From contig NZ_FMVF01000008.1 of NCBI RefSeq assembly GCF_900101895.1, positions 1 to 64,000 of the forward strand: a DNA stretch of 64,000 bases. Reading direction: 5' to 3'. Both the position numbers and the translations under genes were made by a program. This document shows positions 42,237 to 49,711 of this stretch, in pieces. How positions within the stretch are numbered: position 1 is the stretch's first letter; each line of letters begins with the position of its first letter. Under the pieces are notes generated by a model. It was given only the letters and a program-made list of their open reading frames with translations, made no database searches and was not told the origin of the DNA. The stretch is from Flavobacterium caeni (GTDB lineage Bacteria > Bacteroidota > Bacteroidia > Flavobacteriales > Flavobacteriaceae).

Positions 42237-43664
42237 TTAAAGCGAGAGTTTCTTGTTGATGTCTTCGACAAACTTCTTGAACTGTTTGTCGGTGGCCACG
42301 AGGTTGTCTACGGTTTTGCAGGCATGCAGTACCGTCGCGTGGTCGCGGTCGCCGATCTGTGCGCCGATGTTGGCCAGCGAAGCTTTCGTAAACTTCTTGG
42401 CGAAAAACATCGCGAGTTGACGCGCCTGCACCACATGGCGTTTGCGGGTTTTGGATTGCAACGTCTCGAGGTCGAGCTGGAAGTAATCCGAAACGATTTT
42501 TTGGATGTAATCGATCGAAATCTCGCGCTTGACATTCTTGACGAATTTCTCGACCACGTGTTTGGCCAGTTCGATCGTGACGTCTTTTTTGTTGAACGAC
42601 GATTGGGCGATGAGCGAAATGATCGCGCCTTCGAGCTCGCGTACGTTCGATTTGATGTTGCGCGCCACATACTCGATGATTTCCTCGGGCATGTCTACAC
42701 CGTCGCGGTACAGGATGTTCTTGAGGATCGAGATGCGGGTCTCGTAATCGGGCTGGTGCAACTCGGCCGACAATCCCCACTTGAAACGCGAGAGCAGTCG
42801 TTGTTCGATGTCCTGCATGTCTACGGGTGCCTTGTCTGAAGTCAGGATGACCTGCTTGCCGTTTTGGTGCAAATAGTTGAAGATGTGGAAAAACACATCC
42901 TGCGTGCCCGATTTGCCCGAAAGGAATTGCACGTCGTCGATGATGAGCACATCGATGAGCTGGTAAAAATGGATGAAATCGTTGCGGTTGTTTTTCTTGA
43001 CCGAATCGATGTATTGTTGCGTGAAAATCTCGGCCGAAATGTACAGCACGGTCTTTTCAGGATATTTGTCTTTGATTTCGACACCGATGGCGTGTGCGAG
43101 GTGCGTCTTGCCCAATCCGACGCCGCCAAAAATAAGCAACGGGTTGAACGATGTGCCGCCCGGTTTGTTGGCCACGGCCATACCCGCCGAACGCGCTAGT
43201 CGGTTCGAGTCGCCTTCGAGGAAATTGTCGAAGCTGTAATTGGCGTTGAGCTGCGATTCGATCTTGAGGTTTCGGATACCCGGGATCACAAACGGATTCT
43301 TGAGCTCAGGACTCAAATTCTTGAATGGGGCATCGACTTCCTGCGACTTGACAGGCGAACGGTGCGCACTCGGCAACTGCTCCGTAAACGGTTGCTTGTT
43401 GCCGTAGGTGTTTTCCATCTTGATTTTATAGAGTAACTTTGCGTTTTTCCCGAGTTCTTTGGTAAGCGCAACCTTCAGCAATTTGACGTAATGCTCCTCG
43501 AGCCATTCATAGAAAAATTTGGATGGAACTTGAATGTAAAGGGCATTGTCGGTGAGCTCAACAGACTTAATCGGTTCGAACCAGGTTTTGTAGGCCTGCT
43601 CCTGGATATTGTCTTTTATGAAAAGCAGACAATTTTCCCATACTGATTGCGCAGTTTTGCTCAT
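42237..43664 (-). CDS. dnaA: Chromosomal replication initiator DnaA
   Basis: This AAA+ protein binds and opens the origin of replication. The 475-residue protein has the N-terminal DnaA_N domain (SVWENCLLFIKDNIQEQAYKTWF), Walker A GGVGLGKTH (about 180-188), Walker B LIIDDVQFL (about 240-248), and sensor region LLSRFKWGL. The C-terminal DNA-binding domain carries the signature IGDRDHATVLHAC. It leads a tight cluster with the phosphatase and the methylase. Confidence 0.98.
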   Translation of the reverse strand: MSKTAQSVWENCLLFIKDNIQEQAYKTWFEPIKSVELTDNALYIQVPSKFFYEWLEEHYVKLLKVALTKELGKNAKLLYKIKMENTYGNKQPFTEQLPSAHRSPVKSQEVDAPFKNLSPELKNPFVIPGIRNLKIESQLNANYSFDNFLEGDSNRLARSAGMAVANKPGGTSFNPLLIFGGVGLGKTHLAHAIGVEIKDKYPEKTVLYISAEIFTQQYIDSVKKNNRNDFIHFYQLIDVLIIDDVQFLSGKSGTQDVFFHIFNYLHQNGKQVILTSDKAPVDMQDIEQRLLSRFKWGLSAELHQPDYETRISILKNILYRDGVDMPEEIIEYVARNIKSNVRELEGAIISLIAQSSFNKKDVTIELAKHVVEKFVKNVKREISIDYIQKIVSDYFQLDLETLQSKTRKRHVVQARQLAMFFAKKFTKASLANIGAQIGDRDHATVLHACKTVDNLVATDKQFKKFVEDINKKLSL

Positions 43665-43876
43665 AAATTGTAATAAATTAGTGTTTTATTAAAGGTTCTC
43701 TTACAAGCAAAAAAGGAGATTCCCGCTTGTTTTTTGGGGTAACAAATATGTGAACAAAAATCGTTAAAAAAAAATAAAAATCGAGTTGATTTTTTAAAAT
43801 TATTGTCGTACGGACCTTTGTTTCACCCATTGCTAATGTACTAAAAATCCATTTAAAAAACAGTTAAAAAAACCAC
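43665..43876. other. AT-rich region between dnaA and thioesterase genes
   Basis: This is the divergent 212-bp gap upstream of dnaA, with long A and T runs at 43755-43815. No DnaA box (TTATCCACA or close) was found on either strand, so I cannot call an origin here despite the location. Confidence 0.5.
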
Positions 43877-44290
43877 ATGAAATCACACGAAATTCAGTTG
43901 CGCGTAAGGTACTCAGAAACAGACCAAATGGGGGTCGTATACCACGGGAATTATTTGCCGTATTTCGAAATCGGCCGAGTTGAGTGGCTGCGCAGCCACG
44001 GCGTGTCCTATAAATGGATGGAAGAAAACGGCATCGGGCTGCCCATCGCCTCGCTCACGCTGAACTACAAAAAGCCTGCGCGTTACGACGAGCTGCTCAC
44101 CGTGCGTACCACCTTCAAGAGCCAGTCGTCGGTCAAGATCGATTTCGACTGCGAGATCTACAACGAACAGGGCGAATTGTTGACAACCATGTACATCCTT
44201 TTGGTGTTCGTCAATTTCAAGACCGGACGTCCGATGGCGCCGCCCGATTACATCCATGAAATTTTGGAAAAGCTCGAAAGCGAGGCGTGA
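43877..44290 (+). CDS. Acyl-CoA thioesterase (4HBT/YbgC type)
   Basis: This 137-residue hotdog-fold thioesterase has the 4-hydroxybenzoyl-CoA thioesterase motif VRYSETDQMGVVYHGNYLPYF (catalytic Asp16 with DxMGVVYH context). The long-helix segment is EIGRVEWLRSHG. It hydrolyses acyl-CoA or acyl-ACP thioesters; chain preference is not predictable. It is transcribed divergently from dnaA. Confidence 0.93.
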   Translation: MKSHEIQLRVRYSETDQMGVVYHGNYLPYFEIGRVEWLRSHGVSYKWMEENGIGLPIASLTLNYKKPARYDELLTVRTTFKSQSSVKIDFDCEIYNEQGELLTTMYILLVFVNFKTGRPMAPPDYIHEILEKLESEA

Positions 44291-44611
44291 TAAGGTAGAA
44301 CGTCTAAGGTCGAAAGTCGAAAGTCGAAAGTCGAACGAGCTATTGCCGGTTTATCCGAAAGTAGCTAGCGCTGCTTTGTGGTGAAATTACTGTGGTGTTT
44401 TTTTTACCACAAAAAATTTACCACAACCTTTTTGTTGTGAAAAAATCACAACAGTATTATTGGGTGATCGAATCGCGTATTGGGCAATGGTGGATTTGCG
44501 AAGCCACGATCGTGAAACTGCTGTTCTTGGTGGAGCGCTTTCGTAGAATATAAACGTGTGAAAAGTTGAATGTCGAACGTCGAGTGTCGAATGTCGAACG
44601 AGCGCGTGGGG
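44291..44611. repeat. Structured non-coding region bounded by GTCGAA-rich repeats
   Basis: At the left, GTCGAAA-type 7-mers recur four times (44310-44336). At the right, GTCGAA variants recur (44573-44600). GTCGAACGAGC occurs exactly at 44330-44340 and 44593-44603. In between are a hairpin TGTGGT (44391-44396)/ACCACA (44406-44411) and three alternating arms CACAAC (44422), GTTGTG (44434), CACAAC (44447), which can form two mutually exclusive stems. No coding frame of note. It may be a non-autonomous repeat or a transcribed structure. Confidence 0.45.
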
Positions 44612-45220
44612 TTAAAGTTTTTGGATCAAAACTTCGAACAGCGATTCAAAAGTCTCCTGGACCATTTCGGCGTTTTTTTGCCGTGTCGCGATTTCGATCT
44701 CGCACGACAGTTCCATTTTCTGGCCAATGACGTCGAGGTTTTTTTCCTTGATTACGCGCATGACCTTGTTCATGTTTTTGTAATCGAACGACACGATAAA
44801 ATGCACCTTGATCGTACGCTCGACAATCTCGGCCTGTTCGAGCGCCATTTGCGCGGCGGTCCGGTAGGCCGAAATCAATCCGCCCACGCCCAATTTGACC
44901 CCGCCAAAAAAACGCACCACCACAACCAGTACATTGGTAAGCCCAAACGATTGGATTTGTCCATAAATGGGCGCCCCCGCCGAATGTGAAGGTTCGCCGT
45001 CGTCGTTGGCACGGTAAACGATTTGCGTGGTGCCCATTTGCCACGCATAGCAAAAATGCACCGCACCCACATGGCGTTTGCGCAGGTTTTCGAGATGCTG
45101 CTTGACGTCTTCCTCGGTGGTTACGGGAAACGCATAGCCAAAAAATTTGCTGTTTTTTTCCTTGTACAGGATTTCGTCCGAAGGTTGGGCAATCGTAAGG
45201 TAAGTGTCGTCGGATTTCAA
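44612..45220 (-). CDS. YigZ/IMPACT family protein
   Basis: This 202-residue protein has the IMPACT (UPF0029) domain in residues about 18-125, with KNSKFFGYAFPVTTEEDVKQHLENLRK and the signature DDGEPSHSAGAPI...VVVVRFFGGVKLGVGGLI. A C-terminal DUF1949-like ferredoxin fold follows. Relatives are linked to translational control or ribosome association; the bacterial role is poorly defined. It is 9 bp downstream of the HAD gene and probably in an operon with it and ribD. Confidence 0.93.
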   Translation of the reverse strand: MKSDDTYLTIAQPSDEILYKEKNSKFFGYAFPVTTEEDVKQHLENLRKRHVGAVHFCYAWQMGTTQIVYRANDDGEPSHSAGAPIYGQIQSFGLTNVLVVVVRFFGGVKLGVGGLISAYRTAAQMALEQAEIVERTIKVHFIVSFDYKNMNKVMRVIKEKNLDVIGQKMELSCEIEIATRQKNAEMVQETFESLFEVLIQKL

Positions 45221-45229
45221 AAGGGTATG

Positions 45230-45832
45230 CTAAAGGATTTTCTTGTCGAACAAATGTACGACATCTTCCACGCCCGGCTGCAAATTCCAAACCTGTAATC
45301 CGCATTGCTCGGCGGCATCGCAGTTTTCCTTTTTGTCGTCGACAAACAACGTGCGTCTGGGCGAGAGGTCGTGCTTGCGGATGATGTAGTTGAAAATCTC
45401 GGTTTCGGGTTTGCGCATGCCCATTTCGTAGGAATAGTACACCTTTTCGAAACATTGGTAAAATGCGCTTGCAAACGATTCGCCTACCAATTCCTCAAAC
45501 TGCCTGATGTGGATCGCATCGGTATTGGTCAACAAAAACAAACGGTATTTGTGCGAGAGGAGTTGTAAAAATTCAAGCCTTTCGAGCGGAAAGTCGCCAA
45601 TGATCGAATTCCATGCCGTGCGAATCGCCTCCATATCGGCCTCGGGCAAATGCTTGCGGAACCCGTCCATGAATTGGTTTTCGGAGATGCGGCCGCGTTC
45701 GAATTCGTCGTTGAGCGCGAGCAATTCATCGTTCGGCCCGGCCAGCCCGAGTTGACGGAACTGATCGAGCGACCGCTCCTTTTCAAGATTTACGAAAACA
45801 TCGCCAAAGTCAAAGATAATCGTGTTGATCAT
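45230..45832 (-). CDS. HAD-superfamily hydrolase (subclass IA)
   Basis: This 200-residue phosphatase-like protein has motif I IIFDFGDVFVNL, motif II FLLTNTDAIH, a conserved Lys in YYSYEMGMRKPETEIF, and motif III TLFVDDKKENCDAAEQCG. It is similar in layout to YihX-type sugar-phosphate phosphatases; the second Asp of DxD is Gly, as in that subgroup. The substrate is unknown. Its start overlaps the end of ribD by 23 bp, so it could be the missing riboflavin-pathway phosphatase, but this is only a guess from position. Confidence 0.88.
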   Translation of the reverse strand: MINTIIFDFGDVFVNLEKERSLDQFRQLGLAGPNDELLALNDEFERGRISENQFMDGFRKHLPEADMEAIRTAWNSIIGDFPLERLEFLQLLSHKYRLFLLTNTDAIHIRQFEELVGESFASAFYQCFEKVYYSYEMGMRKPETEIFNYIIRKHDLSPRRTLFVDDKKENCDAAEQCGLQVWNLQPGVEDVVHLFDKKIL

Positions 45833-46862
45833 GGTTCCGGAAAATTAAAAGTTCATCGCGCCCGATGTGCCGCTTTTCAACCGGCCGTTCGAGCGTGGGC
45901 GCTACAATGCCTTGGCCTAAAACAGTTTGTCCGGTAAAAACCCGAGCCTCGTCCCAGCAATTCGCGTCGATGAACGATTGCAGCGTTTTGGCGCCGCCTT
46001 CGACAATCACCGATTGCAAACCTTGGTCATACAATACGTTTACAATTTGTCGCGGTACATCGCTTGAAAAATCGATTTTGACAAACTTGACAGCATCGTT
46101 TTGCGTTTGGCCAACGGTGCCGGTCAAGACAATGGTTGGGGCTTGATTATCAAATATATGACTTTCTTTTGGAATCCGATTGCTTTTGTCGATAACTATC
46201 CGAACGGGCTGATTTCCGCTCCAATCGCGCGCGGTGAGTTTGGGGTTGTCGTCAACAACGGTCTGGGTTCCCGCGAGAATCGCCTGTTCTTCGGTGCGCC
46301 ATTTGTGTACGAGCTGTTGTGAATAACTATTGGAAATCCATACGGGCTGGCGCGAATTTTTGTGTGCCGGCGCGATAAAACCGTCGACCGATTGCGCCCA
46401 TTTCAAAACCACATACGGTCTTTTTTGGTGGTGGAACGTAAAAAACCGTTTGTTCAGTTCGCGGCATTCGCGCTCCAACACCCCAACGGTCACCCGTTTG
46501 CCCGCCGCACGCAATTTTTCGATACCGCTGCCCGCCACCTTTTCGTTCGGATCGACCGTGCCCACCACCACATTCGGGATGTTTTGTGCGATGATCAAGT
46601 CGCAGCAGGGCGGCGTCTTGCCAAAATGCGAGCACGGTTCGAGGCTTACATAAATGGTCGACTGCGGTAGCAGTGTTTTATCTTTGACCGAATCGACCGC
46701 GACCACTTCGGCATGCGGCCCGCCGGCTTTGCGGTGCCATCCCTCGCCGATGATTTGGCCTTCGTGTACGATCACCGCGCCCACCATAGGGTTCGGATAG
46801 GTCGTGCCCAGCCCGTTTTGCGCGAGTTCGATACAGCGCCGCATGTAGTATTGGTGGTCCAT
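45810..46862 (-). CDS. ribD: Bifunctional riboflavin biosynthesis deaminase/reductase RibD
   Basis: This protein deaminates the pyrimidine intermediate and reduces its ribose side chain in riboflavin synthesis. The 350-residue protein has the zinc deaminase domain first, with His50-Ala-Glu52, Cys77 (PCSHFG) and Cys86 (TPPCC) as ligands. The reductase domain follows (RPYVVLKWAQSVDGFIA, WRTEEQAILAGTQTVVDDNP, VEGGAKTLQSFID). It leads the unit with HAD and YigZ-like genes. Confidence 0.96.
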   Translation of the reverse strand: MDHQYYMRRCIELAQNGLGTTYPNPMVGAVIVHEGQIIGEGWHRKAGGPHAEVVAVDSVKDKTLLPQSTIYVSLEPCSHFGKTPPCCDLIIAQNIPNVVVGTVDPNEKVAGSGIEKLRAAGKRVTVGVLERECRELNKRFFTFHHQKRPYVVLKWAQSVDGFIAPAHKNSRQPVWISNSYSQQLVHKWRTEEQAILAGTQTVVDDNPKLTARDWSGNQPVRIVIDKSNRIPKESHIFDNQAPTIVLTGTVGQTQNDAVKFVKIDFSSDVPRQIVNVLYDQGLQSVIVEGGAKTLQSFIDANCWDEARVFTGQTVLGQGIVAPTLERPVEKRHIGRDELLIFRNHDQHDYL

Positions 46863-46867
46863 CCCAA

Positions 46868-46875
46868 CAAAAGTA
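46868..46875 (-). promoter_or_regulatory. -7 box of ribD, near-leaderless
   Basis: The minus strand reads TACTTTTG, a full TAnnTTTG match, five bases before the ribD start codon. No FMN riboswitch was recognised upstream. Confidence 0.4.
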
Positions 46876-46969
46876 AATCAAAATTCGGGATTCGTTCGCA
46901 CATTCGGGTTTTAGATTTATTTTTGTCGGGAGCTTTTGCTTCGCCAGTTCGCCCAAATTTTTTTAATTT

Positions 46970-47071
46970 GGAGCTCGGGTCCGGCTATCCGCTGTATCTT
47001 TTTTAAACTTCCTGACGGCGTTTAAAAAAGGATGCCGCTACCCCCGAAGCTTCGGGGCGGGCTAGGGCATC
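46970..47071 (-). repeat. Flavobacterium-type interspersed structured repeat, copy 2
   Basis: Read on the minus strand it begins GATGCCCTAGCCC, has a perfect 16-bp palindrome CCCCGAAGCTTCGGGG, then GTAGCGGCATCCTTTT, a second variable hairpin, and ends CGGATAGCCGG...GAGCTCC. It shares blocks and order with 32835-32938. It lies between the divergent ribD and prmC genes. Confidence 0.6.
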
Positions 47072-47091
47072 GCACAAATCTTTAGGTCTTG

Positions 47092-47943
47092 ATGAAAATT
47101 GTAGATTACCGTTCCCAATTCCTGGACACGCTGACGCCATTGTACGACGCGCAGGAGGCCGATAGTTTTTTTTATTTGCTGCTCGAAGCCAAGCGCGGGC
47201 TCCAACGTATCGACCTGGCGCTCGACCGCAACCTCACATTTTCGGCGTCCGAAGTAGCCGATTGGAACCTGGTCTTGGAAAAACTCAAAGCCTTCGAGCC
47301 CATCCAATACCTGATCGGAAAGACGCATTTTTTTGGGCTCACGTTCGAAGTGAACCCGCATGTGTTGATCCCGCGTCCCGAAACCGAGGAGCTCGTCCAA
47401 TGGATTTTATCGAATAACCAAATCCACAAATCCACAAATCTACATCTACTCGATATCGGCACCGGATCGGGTTGCATCGCCGTGGCGTTGGCCAAGAATC
47501 TCCCGAACGCGCAAGTAAGCGCCATCGATGTGTCGTCTGAAGCCCTGCAAATAGCCGCGCGCAACGCCACACACAATGGCGTTACCGTCGATTTTATCCA
47601 AAAAGACATCTTGCAAACCCACGATCTGGCCGCGTCTTATGATGTCATCGTTTCCAATCCGCCCTACGTCAGGCACCTCGAGAAGCAGGAAATCAAACCC
47701 AACGTACTCGACCACGAACCGCACCTCGCGTTGTTTGTCGACGACCACGATGCACTGGTGTTCTACCGAAAAATTGCCAATCTGGCTTTGCAGCATTTGT
47801 CCAAAAACGGCCAGCTGTATTTCGAAATCAACCAATATTTGGCCAAGGAAACCATGGACATGCTCGAACAAGCGGGTTTCTCCCAACTCGAACTGCGCAA
47901 GGACCTGTACGGGAACCACCGCATGGTATTGGCGCGCGTCTAG
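47092..47943 (+). CDS. prmC: Peptide chain release factor N5-glutamine methyltransferase PrmC
   Basis: This enzyme methylates the GGQ glutamine of RF1 and RF2. The 283-residue protein has the HemK/PrmC N-terminal helical domain, the motif PRPETEELV (around residue 95), the SAM loop LDIGTGSGCIAVALA, and the catalytic NPPY at 189-192. A TTG lies one codon earlier, but ATG 47092 is preferred. It ends directly against the stop of the convergent four-helix gene. Confidence 0.96.
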   Translation: MKIVDYRSQFLDTLTPLYDAQEADSFFYLLLEAKRGLQRIDLALDRNLTFSASEVADWNLVLEKLKAFEPIQYLIGKTHFFGLTFEVNPHVLIPRPETEELVQWILSNNQIHKSTNLHLLDIGTGSGCIAVALAKNLPNAQVSAIDVSSEALQIAARNATHNGVTVDFIQKDILQTHDLAASYDVIVSNPPYVRHLEKQEIKPNVLDHEPHLALFVDDHDALVFYRKIANLALQHLSKNGQLYFEINQYLAKETMDMLEQAGFSQLELRKDLYGNHRMVLARV

Positions 47944-48303
47944 CTATTTGAACCGTTCGGGGTGGTCCATCATGTGCTGGATCATGGTTCCCACGGCCGT
48001 GCATCGCTCGAGCATGGGTGCCAAGGTTTTTTCATCGATGTATTGGCAGGTCGAGGCCAGTTCGAGCCAGGTGCGCGTTTGCCCGTTGGCGGAATCGGCA
48101 TCTACGAGCGTCGTTTGGTAATACTTGACATATTTACGACGGCACATGGCTTGCGACAAATGCACGCACACGTTTCTCGACGAAAGCCGGATGGGTTTGG
48201 TCACGATTTCAAATTCCTCTTCGGGAAACTGTTTCGAAATCTCAAAAATGGATTGGGCCAATTTAGCGGCCGATTTGTAAGCGGGCAAATCTTGAACTTT
48301 CAT
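47944..48303 (-). CDS. Four-helix-bundle (S23-like) protein
   Basis: This 119-residue all-helical protein resembles the S23 ribosomal-intervening-sequence family (KVQDLPAYKSAAKLAQSIFEISKQFPEEE, then helices around SQAMCRRKYVKYYQTTLVDADSANGQTRTWLELA). Such genes are scattered in Bacteroidota genomes and have no established function outside 23S insertion elements. Its stop abuts the prmC stop with no gap. A partial TTACAGA dyad lies 50 bp upstream of its start. Confidence 0.82.
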   Translation of the reverse strand: MKVQDLPAYKSAAKLAQSIFEISKQFPEEEFEIVTKPIRLSSRNVCVHLSQAMCRRKYVKYYQTTLVDADSANGQTRTWLELASTCQYIDEKTLAPMLERCTAVGTMIQHMMDHPERFK

Positions 48304-48352
48304 AGTTGGTCTATTGCGATAGGCTAATTTCGCGACTAAAAATGAAGTTCAA

Positions 48353-48366
48353 TTACAGATTTTCTG
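48353..48366. promoter_or_regulatory. Partial TTACAGA-TTT-TCTG site
   Basis: Identical over 14 bases to the dyad at 34632-34648 but lacking the last three. It is located between the four-helix gene start and the end of the ABC permease gene. Confidence 0.25.
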
Positions 48367-48383
48367 CCGTTGGATTAAAAAAA

Positions 48384-49622
48384 TTATTCGTATCGCAATG
48401 CCTCGATCGGATCGAGTCTTGACGCCTTGACCGCCGGATAGGAACCCGAGACGATGGCCACGACAAAAGTGGTCAAAAACGCCGAGATGATGGCCATCCA
48501 CGGAGTAGCAAAGCTAAACTCGAGCAAACCCGCGATCGCAAATCCGCCGCTGATGCCGAGCAAGATGCCGAGCAATCCGCCCAGTTGCCCGATGACGAGC
48601 GTCTCGATAAAAAACTGCGTCGCGATGGTCTGGCGTTTGGCGCCCAAAGCCATGCGCACGCCAATTTCGCGCGTGCGTTCGGTGACCGAAACCAGCATGA
48701 TGTTCATAAGCGCGATCGAAGACCCCAGTATCGTAATGATGCCGATGACCCATGCCGCTACGCCCAAATATTCGGTGATGCTCAGGATTTTGTTGATCAG
48801 ATCGTCGCTGCGCGAAACGCCAAAATTGTTGTCCTGTACCGGGCTCAGTTTGCGTACGCGTCGCATGGTGCTGTTCGCGTTGTCGATGGCTTGGTCGAGC
48901 AGTTCCTTTTTCTCGATCATCGTGCTGATCGAATAGTTGATGTTGGGCGCGGTAAACAGCGAACGCGCCACCTGGATGGGCACCAGTACCCGCAAATCGC
49001 GGCTGTTGCCAAACGTCGATCCTTTTTCTTTGAGCACCCCGATGACCTTGAACCGCGCGCCGCGAATCGAAATGACTTTGTCGATGGGGTTGGTGTCCTT
49101 GAAAATGTCCTTCAAAAAATCGGAGCCCACCACGCACAGGTAGGTGTTGTTTTGGATGTCGAACGCGGTAAAATTGCGGCCTTGGTCGATCTCCAGCCCC
49201 GAGTTGGGCGCATAGTGTTCGTCTACGCCAATCACGGTGATCTTGGGGTCGGTTTTCTTTGATTCGAATTTGACTTCGGCCGTCGAGGTGGCCGTAAAAG
49301 ACAAAGAAGTGTAGGTAAACGGGTAGTTGTATTTTTGCTTGAACGCGACGGCTTCGGGATAGGAGATGATGGGGTTGGCTTTTTTGTTGCGGTTGCCGTT
49401 CATTTGGTCCGAAATGTCGTACTGCGCAATGTTGAAGGTGTTGGCTCCCATCGACGCAAAGTCGCCCGAAATCGTATTTTCGAGCGCCGCCACAACGGTC
49501 AGGATGCACACCAGGGCCGTGATGCCGATGGCTATGATGAGTACCGTCAGTATCGTACGCAGCAATTGCGTCCTGATCGAGCCCAACGCGATGCGGATGT
49601 TTTCTTTGAGCAGTTTGAACAT
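48384..49622 (-). CDS. ABC transporter permease, MacB/FtsX type
   Basis: This 412-residue permease has four membrane helices. One is at the N-terminus (LRTILTVLIIAIGITALVCI), followed by a large MacB periplasmic domain (about 45-280). The FtsX core carries the remaining three, with the conserved TERTREIGVRMALGAKRQTIATQFFIET. MacB-type systems export peptides, macrolides or lipoproteins by a mechanotransmission mechanism. No ATPase gene is adjacent in this window, so the partner must be elsewhere. Confidence 0.93.
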   Translation of the reverse strand: MFKLLKENIRIALGSIRTQLLRTILTVLIIAIGITALVCILTVVAALENTISGDFASMGANTFNIAQYDISDQMNGNRNKKANPIISYPEAVAFKQKYNYPFTYTSLSFTATSTAEVKFESKKTDPKITVIGVDEHYAPNSGLEIDQGRNFTAFDIQNNTYLCVVGSDFLKDIFKDTNPIDKVISIRGARFKVIGVLKEKGSTFGNSRDLRVLVPIQVARSLFTAPNINYSISTMIEKKELLDQAIDNANSTMRRVRKLSPVQDNNFGVSRSDDLINKILSITEYLGVAAWVIGIITILGSSIALMNIMLVSVTERTREIGVRMALGAKRQTIATQFFIETLVIGQLGGLLGILLGISGGFAIAGLLEFSFATPWMAIISAFLTTFVVAIVSGSYPAVKASRLDPIEALRYE

Positions 49623-49711
49623 GGTGCGTTTTTGATGCCACTAAAGTAAGCAAAAAACCACAGCCCGGCCGCGAAAAAAATGCGTAATATTGTGGTTTTA
49701 ATCCAAGTTTC

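Noticed and set aside
43743..43750. CAAATATG as a minus-strand -7 box for dnaA
   Set aside because: It has a mismatch in the most conserved TA and no -33 partner.
44391..44452. CRISPR-like GTTGTG/CACAAC repeats
   Set aside because: The arms are 6 bp with unequal spacing, there are no repeated units of 30-47 bp with spacers, and no cas gene is present.
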